The notes below the pieces were generated by a model that had not been told where the DNA came from, did no database searches, and saw only the letters and a list, made by a program, of their open reading frames with translations. DNA of 64,000 nt from NCBI GenBank assembly GCA_019400425.1, contig JAFREE010000084.1:1-64000 (forward strand), given 5' to 3'. Source of the stretch: Hymenochaete sp. R1 (lineage: Eukaryota; Basidiomycota; Agaricomycetes; Hymenochaetales; Hymenochaetaceae). Below, one piece after another: positions 23,648 through 35,540 of the stretch (position 1 is its first letter; every line of letters starts with the position of its first letter). Position numbers and translations under genes: made by a program.

Positions 23648-24502
23648 CTAATAACCCCTTCCCTTTATCACAAACCAAGCCTCCCTCCCCAAAATAAACA
23701 CAGCCCAAACCAACGCGCCCCACCTAACAACCCGCAAAACAATCGGCAACGTTCTTTCTTCCTCCACTGTAAAGTCTCCAGATGAGATTGGCGTACCGCC
23801 GAAGAGGGGGGCTCTTTCATCATGTCCACGGTAAGAACGAGAGGACCTGGAACGGTGGAAGATGGAGCGGAAGAAGGAGCCTGATTAACGACACAGAGGG
23901 GTGAAAGAGTGGAGGTGAAAGAAGGAACCCGAAGATGAAGTCGAAGTCCATATCACATCACATTAAAAACAAAACGCCAAATCAGCACCCAATCAACGCC
24001 TTATCATCAAAGGAAGGAAACAGGCAACTCACGTCTCCCCGTCGCCCGCCCTCTCGCATCCTCTACCACTCGCCCTGTTCCCTCCCCGACTTCCCTCACA
24101 TGGCTATCCATTCTCCTCACCGCATCGGTACCGAACCAAACGGGTAGCATGAGGATATGGGGCCATGCGAAAAGAACCAGGAGAGCGAGGGATGTTAGGT
24201 ATGGGTGTGCGAGGGCTATACCGGGTGACGCCGCGGTGAGCAAAGGTGATGGGGCGTTAGCAAAAGTTCTGCCAGTGCTAGTTATGAATCGATATAGGAA
24301 AGAACGTACTTTCGTCATTTATCCCCTGCATCGTACGCAGAAACCACGTACAGAACGCAGCCCAGAAATCATGGATCCGTCTCGTCCAGTCTGAGTCCAT
24401 GACGTGAATCCCATTCTCCTTCGTCAATCCAGTTACGACTCGAGTTCCGGGCCTAGGCTTCACCTCAGAGGAACTTGGGTCCAATAAAATGACTGCAGGC
24501 AT
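23648..24502 (-). CDS. Two-helix membrane protein, unrecognised (about 220 aa)
   Basis: Three exons are read on the minus strand: 24502 to about 24306, 24268-24033 and 23880-23648. The protein starts MPAVILLDPSSSEVKP. It has one hydrophobic helix in exon 2 (YLTSLALLVLFAWPHILML) and another near the end (IVLRVVRWGALVWAVFILG). Between them lies a basic, serine-rich stretch (RSIFHRSRSSRSYRG). The second intron (24032-23881) is clean, with phase 1 on both sides. The first junction is unsettled: the consensus donor GTACGT at 24309 gives the wrong phase, and the phase-correct GTTCTT donor leaves an intron of only 37 nt. No family is recognised. A start at 24532 is also possible. Confidence 0.5.
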
Positions 24503-25404
24503 TGTCGTTTGCCTTCGAAAATTGGCGATCACTTGCCAAGTCGAATATTAGATAAATCCTCTCCTCGCTTTCGGGTTGAATACGGTCGAGTGATATACGG
24601 ATGAAAAAAAATTTAGTATGCGAGTTGCTGTTAAGAGACGCAAAGAAAGGGCACTAAACTTTCCATGCAAGGTGCGAGACGATGTATAAAGCGATTTTTT
24701 TCGGGTATACACGCCTGAGTCGTTCGGAATTCATTAAGAACAGCAGTCATTGGAGTGCCAACGTGCACCTTTTTGACACAGTAAAAGCAATGATCTATTA
24801 ATTCTAAATATCGCAATCACGATAGTTCTATATAATTCACCCGCCGTGGAAAGCACTCGTTTCGCAGTTTCCGACTCACCCAAAAAGGATGCGCACCTCA
24901 ATTGTTTATATTTACGGCGTTACAAATTCCATGCTGTATTTGTATTAGGGTATTTCTCCCTTCGCTCAGCGAACTGCAAGCTTCCTCTAGATGCGCATGT
25001 CCTTGCAGTAGCGAATCGACATACAATAGCTTTGCGATGCCTGTAACTCGCTGGTACATGACGTATTCGTAAGGTTGATTCGTGAACTGGTAAAGCGTCT
25101 TTTGTCAGTCTGCTGCTGTACGCTCAAGTCCCAATCCAGGCCAACAAGGCGAATATTAGTAGTATCCAAGTGTGCGCCGGTCGAGCCCGGGTATAAACTT
25201 TTCTGGCGTTTGTCTTCGAGCTTTCATTGGCATTTAAACAGTTTGATTTCTGTCATTTGAACGCTATTAAAAGACAAAAAAAATCCTCGAAAAAAAGACA
25301 ACGCCAATAACGAAGGACGGCGAAATATAAAGACTCCAAAGCCGCCAGGATGCGTAAGAGATTTGGCAAAGGGAATTCAAGTTGGCACATGCTGTCCAGG
25401 ACCT
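24503..25404. other. No gene supported
   Basis: About 900 bp, AT-rich, with only short open frames. Confidence 0.5.
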
Positions 25405-27450
25405 TCATTTATAAACCGGAAAGACGGCAGAGTCGCTGTCAGAGTTTGAACTCTGCTGCGAGCCCTATTGGTTTATTCCCGTAGATCGAAGTAAAGGATA
25501 TGATTGTTCGCACATTCATCAGCATTTTTTCAGTGGAAAAAAAAACACGGAATTGGGGGAAACTGAGACGGTGAATCATCGAAGAAAACATTACCTTCAC
25601 AAGACCATTCCCATACCCATTGAATTCCTGCCCCCTACCCTGCTCTCGATCATTCCGGTCCCTTTCCGTAGCTGTCTCTGTATCCACCTGAATCAACACA
25701 GTCTCACATTGCGCGTTCTGACTCTGACTTCGATTACGACTCCAACCTGCCTTCGTCCACTTGCTTTTCTTCGAATCAGGTTCGAGTTCGGAGATGCGAT
25801 AGCGTCGAGGCAAATGAATTAAATCATTGTTCTCTGTTCTGTTGGCATCGTTTGTTGAGCTGTTGACTGTGTTTGAGCTGTTGAAGCTGTTGGACCCGGA
25901 GGAGGTTCGACTGTTGAGGGTCGCCATAAGGGAGTTTGTATACACTGAATAACAGGTCTATCAGCAGCAGCCATTGTGTTGTAGGGTAACACATGTTGTG
26001 GCGCATTACGATGATGAAGGAAGGCAAATCCAGAATGAGAATGAGAAAGGGGACGTACATCTACTGTTATACATGTAGAACATGATATAAATGAACGTAT
26101 CGGGCATAGCCAAGTACGTGATCAAACTCGTAATTGCATCGACCGTCGTGAGCAGGCAGGTATTGAGCGAGAAGAAGATCAGCCTATTGATCATGCTCTC
26201 GGAGCGCGCAAATCCTGTGCGGGAAGTTTGGAGGAGGTAGATGAGAGAGACGGCAATGAGAATATCGGTGACAGCTCCGAAGACATTAATGAGATGGGAC
26301 AGGATGGAGATCGAGTTGAGTTTGTCGAAGGTGCCAATTTTCAAGCTGGGGTAGTATTTGGTGTCAATTTTTTGTTGAACGGGGTTGACGGTGAAGGAAA
26401 AGAATAGCTTGGTTTGATTTTGTGGATAATGGGGATGGGGAAGGACTCACCCCTTCTCAAAATATACAACGGACGCAATAACGTCGCATAGAATTAAGAA
26501 AGCACATAAACCGCAGATGTAGATGTTCCTGTTAGATACTGAAAGATGAGAGTATTAGCATACAGTGAGACAATGGTTGGTTCCATCATTTTTTTCTCAA
26601 TACCTGACAGGACTTACGCATCCAGATACGGTATACAAAGAAGCCTTGAACGAGAGATACGACGGTCGTCTTGATGCGTAAGCAGAAGACGAGGATGAAT
26701 GTTAGCGCGAGTTGATAGTTAAATACCATCGCCGCACAAGGAAACTTACACTAATCAAGACTTCAAACTAAGCAAGTAGATTTGTGTCCATTTGGAATGA
26801 TCAAAATTATAGAAGATATATAAGTAGAGAGCGTTCTAACTTACCAAGAGTGAGAATTCGATGTGATTGAGATGTGCTGCATCTGCGTAGTGTGAGATGA
26901 GGTAGGAATAGGCAGAGTGCGAGATGAGTCCTTGGTGCATGGTATCGAAGACCCAAACAACGACAACCTATTGGAAAAGGCAAGCCACACGGATCGTTGG
27001 TGTCCGTTATGTCACAGCGTGCCAAACCAAGGCGGATGCGAAGAGAGAATGAGTTTAGAGCAATGCGATGAATGGAGTTTTGCAGACATACGAATATCTT
27101 GATCCACAGGGCATCCGACTTGTATCGCTAGAAATAATATTTTCTTAGAATGAATGACGCTTCATGAAAAGGGGGAGAGAAATATGCCCACATCGAAGTA
27201 ATAATACACCTGAACGCTACTCGTACCCCACAGCCTAATGCATGTCGTTTTGCGTTCATAGGTTGACCTCTCAACAGAAAAGAGAGTAAAATACGCACGC
27301 CATTGCCAGTCTAAATGCAAAGAGAATTGCTTAGACGTGATTATATGGACTTGATTGAGTTGACGGGAAGTATACTTACAAGACACCGAGGAAGAAGACA
27401 CCAAAAGTGTTGTCCAGTGCTGGTAATGACGTTGATTGAGAATCCGCCAT
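25405..27450 (-). CDS. DUF6534-type seven-helix membrane protein, copy 1 (374 aa)
   Basis: Eleven exons (27450-27380, 27310-27299, 27234-27192, 27127-27092, 26967-26845, 26767-26750, 26669-26618, 26538-26451, 26345-26065, 25944-25595, 25455-25405) splice in frame to 374 residues. It starts MADSQSTSLPALDNTFGV. The pattern of seven hydrophobic helices with LWGTSSVQVYYYF, ALWIK, VVVWVFDTMHQG and RLIFFSLNTCLLTTVDAI is that of basidiomycete DUF6534 proteins, which are expanded in Agaricomycetes and have no established function. The cytosolic tail is Asn/Ser-rich and acidic at the end (SNSDSDS). Exon lengths of 12, 43, 36, 123, 18, 52 and 88 nt are identical to those of copy 2 at 36989-38964, confirming the model. 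It is transcribed divergently from the P450 gene. Confidence 0.85.
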
Positions 27451-28433
27451 ATTATCTCTTTCATATATCCTCTTCAGTCTGAGTTTGCCGCTGGCTAGTA
27501 AGAGGGACTGATCGTTTAGCGGTCGATGCAGGTTTTTCGACGCTGAGTAAACAGAGGACAAAGACAACCTATCAGAGGTAGGGTATCGACAGGAGGCAAG
27601 CGAGTAGTAGCGCAGTTCTTTTGTTTATATGCGATGTCAAGAATGGTTGCGGGCTATTGAGTGGTAAAGCTCTGAATCTGGGGCCATGCTTTATTCGTAC
27701 GCTGCCCTCGTGCACACGATGATGATCAATACGAGCGGAAATGAGAGCGGGCAATCTCGGACATACCAAGACTGTTTTTGACGTGTTATTTTGATGATAG
27801 AGACATAGGAGCACATTTAAAGGTAAGAGATCATGTTGACATAGTGTTCATCAGTCCGTCATAATCGATTGAGACACGTCGTTATCTGTCAATGTCTGAA
27901 GTCAGATGGTCCCGGGTGTGAATTAGCAGGCAAAGGGTGAGAGAAAGCGTTTGAAATAATATTAAGGTAGACTCGCACTCAGCATTGATACTATTTTTTT
28001 TGGTGTGCAACTGGTAAGTATTGGTGCAAGATGGAGCGTAAGAAAGAGTTAAATATGGCCGACTCGGTCAGTGAGAAGTGTGTCGATCACGGCGATCAAG
28101 GTGTTCTCACCTGAAGAAGTTGTTCATCTTCCTCTTTGTCTCACGCTGACAAGTAACGTTTGATTCCAATGTCAGTAGTAATAGAAACCCGCAGCAACAC
28201 GCGCAAAATCAGAGAAGATGGGGAAGGTGAACAACGATACTTGGCACAGATCGGAGACAACTTCCCGCTGTTGTTGATGACAATGTCCAACCTGGCAAGT
28301 CGAATACACTGGTTTCTAAGAGACTGATGGTGCACCTTATTCAATCCAAGTATGTAACTTCCTTTTCAGATCTCGTTCAACAGAAATTCGTTTTACTAGC
28401 TACTTGCAGTGTACCACCACCATCTTCAACACT
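27451..28433. promoter_or_regulatory. Divergent promoter region between DUF6534 copy 1 and P450
   Basis: About 980 bp separate the two start codons on opposite strands. No gene was found inside. No single TATA box stands out. Confidence 0.4.
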
Positions 28434-30181
28434 ATGGCCGATATCTCTTCTGTGTCGTTTCTCGTCGCTGCTGGTGCAATTGCCTTCGCCTTAACTCGTT
28501 TCGTTTCTTCCAATTCTAAGGCACCGAAACCACCGGGCCCACAGCCAAAGTTGTTCATAGGAAACATAGGAGATTTTCCATCGCAAGGAACGCAAGAATG
28601 GGTTCACTGGGGCAAACACAAATCTCTCTACGGCCCTATCTCTTCGCTCTCCGTCTTTGGCAGCACTATCATCATCATCAGCGACGCACGCATTGCATCC
28701 GATCTCTTCGAGAAGCGTGCCGTCAGCTACAGTGACAGACCGAAACTGGTCATGGGAGGCGAAATGATTGGTTGGGACCAGGTGTTGAGCATGCAGATGT
28801 ATTCCGAGCGATTGAAGACGTATAGGAAATATATTCATGCGATTATTGGGACAAAGGCCGCGGTTGGACAGTTTTATGGAACAATCAATATCGAAGTGAA
28901 GAGATTCTGTTTGAGGTTGCTGCAGACGCCCCAAAATTTTGCTCATCATATTCGAACGTGAGTATTCTTATTACTATTTCTTTGAGTGGGTTTGATTCTC
29001 TCAATTAATAATTTCACCGCCTCAGTGAAACTGGTGCAATCATCCTCAATATTGCCTACGGTTACAATATCGAACCTCATGGTAACGATCCACTTGTCGA
29101 CCTTGCAGAAGAGGCTGTTTCCCAACACGCAAAGTCTGCTATCGCAGGCACCTATCTTGTTGACTCTCTTCCATTATGTACGTTCCATGTTCTGCTTGTC
29201 TTGCTTTCCTCTGCTAAAGTGGTTTATTTATACAATGCAGTAAAATACGTCCCCTCATGGTTTCCCGGAGCAGACTTCAAGCGTACTGCTGCCCTTTGGA
29301 GATGCACTCTTCTCCAAACCATCGAGCAACCATATCAACTTGTCAAGCGTCAACTCGCATCCGGTACTGCCAAATCGTCCTACCTACGCACACTTCTTGA
29401 AACAACACCCGTTGATGCGGACGGGAATCATGTGCTAACCCCCGAAGACGAGCACACATTCAAGTGGTCTGCGGGATCGTTGTATACCGGTGGGGCGGAT
29501 ACAACAGTCTCTGCTCTATCTACCTTCTTCCTTGTCATGGCGCTCTTCCCAGACGTCCAGGCTCGTGCCCAAGAAGAACTCGATAGTGCCATTGGTGTCG
29601 ACCGTCTACCGACGTTTGAGGACCGGCCGAACCTACCATATATTGATGCGGTGCTAAAGGAGGTCCTGAGATGGCATCCTGTTGGGCCAACGGGACTTCC
29701 GCATGTAGCGAGCGAGGACGACATCTACGAAGGCTATTTCATCCCCAAGGGTGCCCTCCTCATTCCGATGATCCATGGTTTCGCGCACGACCCGTCCGTC
29801 TACCACGATCCAGAAACCTTCGATCCCGCGCGTTTCCTGCCAACAACAGGCAAGATCGGAAGAAACCCAGAACCGGACCCGAGGAGTATCGCGTTCGGTT
29901 TCGGAAGGAGGATCTGTCCCGGGAAGGAACTCGCAGAGGCTAGTTTGTGGATGAACATCGCGATGGTCCTTATGGTGTTTAAGATCTCGAAGCCAATGAA
30001 AGATGGGAAGGTGGTAGAACCGCACGTGGGTTTCATGCCGGGGATTATCTCGCATCCCGAGCCATTTGAGGTGACCGTGAGGCCGAGGAGCGAGAAGGCG
30101 GCTGCTTTGATTAAGGCTGTTGAGGAGGATCATCCGTTTGCGGAGAGCGATGCAGGAGAGCTGATGGAGGTGGAGGTGTGA
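28434..30181 (+). CDS. Cytochrome P450 monooxygenase (538 aa)
   Basis: Exons 28434-28957, 29026-29177 and 29241-30181 join in phases 2 and 1 to 538 residues. The N-terminus has a membrane anchor (SFLVAAGAIAFALTRFVSS) followed by the proline hinge KAPKPPGPQP. The I-helix oxygen-binding motif GGADTT is at about 309-314, the K-helix ExxR (EVLR) at about 366-369, and the heme-binding loop FGFGRRICPG has its ligand Cys at about 451. All catalytic landmarks are intact and the length is normal for the class. Its general look is that of the basidiomycete microsomal P450s often annotated as O-methylsterigmatocystin oxidoreductase-like. The substrate cannot be told from sequence. There is no neighbouring biosynthetic backbone gene, so no cluster is implied. 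The tail is acidic. Confidence 0.92.
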
Positions 30182-31071
30182 GACGGTTGTACTTCTTTTG
30201 ACAAATCAGGTTCTTTTTCTTTTCTTGTTCGATCTTGAGAGCTACGCCCTATTCCTCGTATGTCTGTATCTGATCTTCACTCGTTCAGATCAGCTACGGA
30301 GCCATTGCAAGTCGTGCGTCATTCTGATAAATAATAATAAAATTGTTGTGTAAGCCTGATATAATGGATTTGGAGGCAACGACAGCTGTTGATGCCTTCA
30401 AGGGGTGAATGAAACTCAGAAAACTGGCAAGGACGTCACTATCACTGTCGGGATCCCATCCCCGTTCACATACCGATCCCTTTTCAACCCGTTAACATGC
30501 TCCTCTTCTTCATAGTTCGCGTAGGACTATTACCAATACCACCATCAAATACGGAATCGTCTCGAGATTTGACTTCACGCTACCTATGGCCATAGTTACG
30601 CTTCCCGTCCGATGGGCTTGTTCCGGTATGAATGAAGCGAGCGGCGCCTTGCACTGGCAGCATCTAAGGGACTTGAATTCATATATATCGCTTCTCGCGA
30701 GCAAGTGTTGACGTGCTTGCAATACCTCCTACATCCAGGCGCACTGTTAATACACTGTTATTTCGGGACTGTACTCTTAAGAGCCATGTCTTCATCCATT
30801 TCAATTCTGACCGTCGACTTTTATCGTTATTTGCGTTCCAATTAAGACTGGCTTTTCTACTTTTCGAACCTCAGCCTTTACCATTGTCTTTCGGTTCTGT
30901 TGTGATGGGAATCCTGCCATTCTTTCATTCATTGCGTAGTAGCATACTTTTATATAACTAGATACATACTTTGTAATTAATACCAGAGCCTCTATCAACA
31001 TCTTTTGAGCTAGCTGAGATACATGTTTTTCAAGCGTAAACCTGCTGCTTTAAATCGGGCGGGGTGCACCA
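30182..31071. other. Intergenic, no gene supported
   Basis: This is the 3' flank of the P450 gene. A 70-codon minus frame at 30510-30722 (containing IPEQAHRTGSVTMAIG) is protein-like but isolated. Confidence 0.4.
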
Positions 31072-31890
31072 GGGACTTTGAGCGATAATGGTGATGACCG
31101 AGATGAGGTAGTCGCGATTGACTGCCGCGTCTCTCCTTCATACCATCATATTACCATGAACAATGCATACTATCCGCAGAGGTTCTCAGTCAACCAACAT
31201 GCTATGCCTTTCAACCACTCGTTAAAACTAGGAAAAAGTGACCTCCAGGCGCTTCCGTACAGAGAGGACACTCTAACTTCTAGCTGTTCTGTTATTAACA
31301 TTGATCATGATCTTGGCCTCGATTTCGTCAATCCGTTTAAGCCAACCGTTATTTGAAGATGTCGTCGAAACCTGATGGTAGATCCTCAGTACTGTGCAAA
31401 CTTTAAGTACGAAGAAGGTCTAGATGTCGGTGGAGCAACTTAAATTCACTCGGGATTTGAGCACAACAACAAGCACTGCTACGAAGTATTTCACGTTTTC
31501 TTTCGAGAAACTTCGATAGATAACTCGCTCACAAGTGCATCATTTAAAAATTTAATTATCACTGGATGTAGCCTCAGGCGGACACTATGTTGAACGCAAC
31601 ACTGTCTTTTCCTCACGAAATTGATTCGATCCCCGACAGCGCAAAAAAATGTGGTTTTTCGATTACGCTGGACCAAACTCCAGGGACTTCCGGGCGATAT
31701 TCTAGTGATGTCTGCGGATATAATTGCCTAAGCCTTGAAGCAGACTGGTTTTTAAGAGCTGAGTGAACTGTCAACGTCTGGTCTCTCTCAAAGCCACTTA
31801 CCTGTCCAACCCTTTTCAATGTCGGACGGTGAACTTGAAGGGAGGGTGTCAAATTTTCGAAGAGCTGGTGGCTGGCGATTTCGGTGACTC
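31072..31890. repeat. Duplicated ~820-bp segment, copy 1
   Basis: It is similar along its length, in the same orientation, to 34706-35540. Shared stretches include CAATATGCTATGCCTTTCA-like sequence near 31196, TTAAGCCAACCGTTAT at 31337, and ATATAATTGCCTAAGCCTT at 31719. Scattered differences and small indels show the copies are not recent. Its right end overlaps the last codons of the kinase gene. Confidence 0.75.
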
Positions 31891-34596
31891 CTCTGCGCAT
31901 TCCCCATTTCCAAATATCACGCATTTGTCGACTGACCAGAGCATAAAGCTATTTCGCAAGGATTTGATATGGACGAGGAGAGAAATAGGCGCCCTGGCGC
32001 CGCGCGTATATTCAAGTACGCGCACATCCCGAGGCTTAAATATTCGCTTCGGAAGATGCGGCACCCAAAACCCATCTAAAACCTGACGAATGATGCAGTG
32101 GTAATACTGTAGTTCCAATAAAAAGCTGCTTATTCGGTGGGCATTAAAATATATTTGATAAACTGCAGACGATTGCGTGTTAGACCCAAAATCGGAAGAC
32201 ACAAACGCGAATGCGTCGCTCACCGAGTCATAATTCTTCTTAGGAGGCTTACCAGCGGCTTCCGGTTTCGATTCCGGTAACTCGGGATACATATCTGCTG
32301 TGACCCTCGCAATTTTGCCATGATGATCCATGAAAGCATTATCTGGATAGTTTTCCAGATTGGATGGATAGTTTCGTCCTGGTGGGCAGAACACAACATA
32401 TCCTGTTTCGGTGAGATGATCACCACGGCGATTCCAGAGGCCCAGACGAACATGTCGACTGTTACTTTGGCTTCTTTGTTTTGAAAGACCATGGGGGGAC
32501 GCCTTTGAAGACGAGGTGGGATGGGTATTCTTGTTTTGGTGGTTGTGTCCCGAGTCTGAAGCGGTAATTGTAGCGTTAGTAGCCATGGGTGGCTCTAAGC
32601 GTTGGAAAACAGGTGCTTTGCTCGTGGCTCTTCGGGTCAATATGGGACCTACATCGGTGTTAGTAATCGATTTGGATGTATGTTTTGTTGTGCATGCACC
32701 TTTTCTTTCCCGTCGCAAATCAGCTGGATTCAATCGGGGCGCGTCTCGGATTTCGACCGGCAACGATGATTCCGAAGTCGGGCTGGACGTAGTCCAGTGC
32801 CGAAGTTGAAGCAGGGTTGACCTGATTTCCAGCATTGAAGGTCGAGCCAGCGCGTCTCGATCCCAGCATTGTTTACAGAGTTTTTGAATTCTATCTTGCA
32901 AGCCATCGTCTTCGGTCTTGCTCTTATTTGATGCAGCTGGGAATGTCGGAAGCTTTCCGGTTAAAATGGACATGTACACCTGAGCTTCCGTCATATTTTG
33001 GTAGGGTCGCTGTCTGCTATAAATTTCCTGCGGACATAATTTAGATTCGGATAAGTGATGGGTGATGGCAAAACTGTACATATAGAGTCATTCCGAACGC
33101 CCAGACATCAGTTTCCTTTGAATGTTTTGCGTGGATTTCAGGGTCAATGAGCTCAGGAGCAAGGTAGTTTACTGTTCCTTTTGTGCTCGATGTCATCTTC
33201 GCCAACGATTTCGATGGAAGAAGAATGCGTGCGCTCCCGAAATCACATATCATTGCCCTTCCTTTAGGCGAGATCACTACATTGTCCTTGATTATATTAT
33301 TAGCTCTGGACAACACAAAATAAAGTAGTCATTCACGGATTTAAGATCTGAGTGAACTGTGTCGTTCACATGAAGGTACTCAAGGCCTGCTGCAACGTCA
33401 GCGATCTACAAAGAAAAAGCTACATGAGGATTATTCATGGACAAAAGATGAGATCGTACCAGTCCCAGCACTACCATCGTATCCAAAACAGGTCTTCTTT
33501 GTAGGAATACCCATATTGTGCCGTTTTCCATCCACTCTGAAACAAGTTGCGGGTAGCCCGTCTCCGCACAGAAAGCATAGCCCAACAGCGGTAGGATATT
33601 TGGATGATTCAATCGAGACCAGACATAAATTTCCTTCTCGAATAGCTGTAGAAGCAATTTAGAAAGGTCGAGCAATGTCAAGCGGTTTAAACGTACATTA
33701 CTGCAGTCTACGGTGTTTACGTGAAAACGTAGGCGTTTTATGGCGACAATTATCACTTCATGGTGATGTTCCGGGTCGTATCTGCCTCTGAACACTTCTG
33801 AGAAAGCTCCTTGACCAATAGGATAGTTAGAACGCTGGGTTATTCTGCCATGTAGATCCAGAAGCTGGAGGTGTGGTAGGATGCTCTTGTCAATGACTGG
33901 TAAGGGTCTTTGAACAGTCAACGGCTTGTTGACGGAAGTGTTAACGACTGTGTTCGATGAATCAATATCGCCTTTCTTCCTGTGCGTTACAAACGTGTTG
34001 GGCTTTAAGTCACTGGGATTTGAGAAGCCATGATCCGGGGAGGTAGGTGGTGATGTTGGCGGTGAAGGCAACCGGGCTGAAGCACCTACACGGGTTAGAG
34101 GAAGGGCTAATGCATCAAAATATCCCCAGTTTGTCGCCGACGTGCCAATATTCGAACGTTCGAAGTCTGACATTGCATTAACTGTCAAAGGAGGTGGAGA
34201 TGATCGATTAAGAGGCGGGGGTATTCGAACTGGCGAAGGAGGTGCGGACGACGGTTCAAGAGGCAAAGGTTTTCGAATCGAACCGTCTGTGTCAAGTGGA
34301 GGAATGTATCCATCAGGAGAATATGGAGGACGCAAACTTGATTGATCATAAAATGAAAATGCTAATGGCAATTCATGAGGAGGAGGCAGTCGAATTGAAC
34401 CGTCTGATTCAACTGAGGGAATGAAACCATCAGGGGGAAATTCAGTAACAGCGCGGGAGCGAGTAATTGGTGAAGACGGTAATGTTAATTCATGAGGAGG
34501 AGGTATTCGAATTGAGCCATCGGGTTCGACTGAGGGAATAAAACCATCAGGGGGAAATTCGGTGACAGCACGGGAGCGAGAACCTGGCTGCAGCAT
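31849..34596 (-). pseudogene. TKL-like protein kinase gene, apparently broken after the catalytic loop
   Basis: Exons 34596-33697, 33645-33460, 33405-33337, ~33305-33080 and 33027-31849 carry a protein kinase domain. It shows the glycine loop IGQGAFSEVFRG, VAIKRL lysine, HSDLK catalytic loop (Ser for the usual Arg or Gly before Asp), CDFGSAR and a KGTVNYLAPELI activation segment. The look is that of the TKL-type kinases common in Agaricomycetes. The N-terminus has three ~38-residue repeats (RSRAVTEFPPDGFIPS, DGSIR) and the C-terminus is a ~300-residue unrecognised extension. Exon 3 ends in phase 0 after HSDLKS, but the only acceptor is 31 nt away and leads directly to a TAA. Reading through also stops. 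The upstream and downstream parts do not join in frame, so this copy is probably inactive, unless an unusual splice or a sequence error is involved. Confidence 0.65.
34360..34590 (-). repeat. Tandem ~38-codon repeats in kinase N-terminus
   Basis: Two nearly identical copies encode RSRAVTEFPPDGFIPSVE followed by DGSIR and PPPHEL. A third, degenerate copy follows (PPYSPDGYIPPLDTDGSIR). The DNA copies are also similar (GGGGGAAATTC near 34433 and 34550). Confidence 0.8.
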
Positions 34597-34705
34597 TCAA
34601 CTTCAAGTATATTTTCTGAAGCTTTTATGCAGCACGACAGCAGAACAGAGCTGATGATGGAAGTAGGAGGAAAAGATCATAATAAGCGCTGGCTCGTCGG
34701 AAGCT

Positions 34706-35540
34706 GACGACTTTCAGGTGATGGAAAATGGTCGGAGAATGCCTGAGTTGCCGCGACGACGATCGACAAGCGGCTGCGTCTTTCCTTTACACCATCATCA
34801 TGATCATCTCACTTATGAACAACAGCGGGTCTTAGTCTACCAATATGCTATGCCTTTCAGCCATCTGACGCACAAACCAGAAAGAAGTGGCATCCAGGCA
34901 TTTCCGTACAAAGAGGATGCTTCAACCTCTAGTTGCTATTATTCACGATCTGGGTCTTGTTTTCGTCAACCTGCTTAAGCCAACCGTTATCCGAGGATGC
35001 GACATGGAAGGGAGGAACGAACCTTCTCACTGTACAAACGAGGAAGGACCGGATGGCAGCGGACCAATTCAAATCTACTCGGAACTTGAGCACAACAGCC
35101 AGCACTGCTATGAAGTTCTTGATGCTTTTCTTTCGAACACCGTCGGTATATAACTCGTTCACAAGTTCTCCAATAATAATAAAAAGTTTATTTTCCCCTC
35201 ATCGAATATAACCTCATGCTTTTGTAGGATCTTAGCCTAAATGTATGGTGGAGACGGCACTATCTTCTTCCTTGGAATCGTTTCGATCCCCGACCGCGCA
35301 AAAATACTGTGGCTCTTTGATCGCGCTGGACCACACTCCAGGGTCAAAGACTTCCGGGCGACATTCTAACGGTGTCTACGAATATAATTGCCTAAGCCTT
35401 AAAGCAGACTGGGTTTTAAGAGCTGAGCAGACCGTCAACGTCTGGCTTCTCTCAAAACCACTTACCTGTCCAACCATTTTCAATACCGGACGGTTGAAGG
35501 GAGGATGTAAAGTCTTCGAGGAGTCGGTGATCGTGGTTCA
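34706..35540. repeat. Duplicated ~820-bp segment, copy 2
   Basis: Second copy of the segment at 31072-31890, same orientation, on the other side of the kinase gene. Open frames inside both copies (for example 35245-35604) are not conserved as proteins. Confidence 0.75.
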
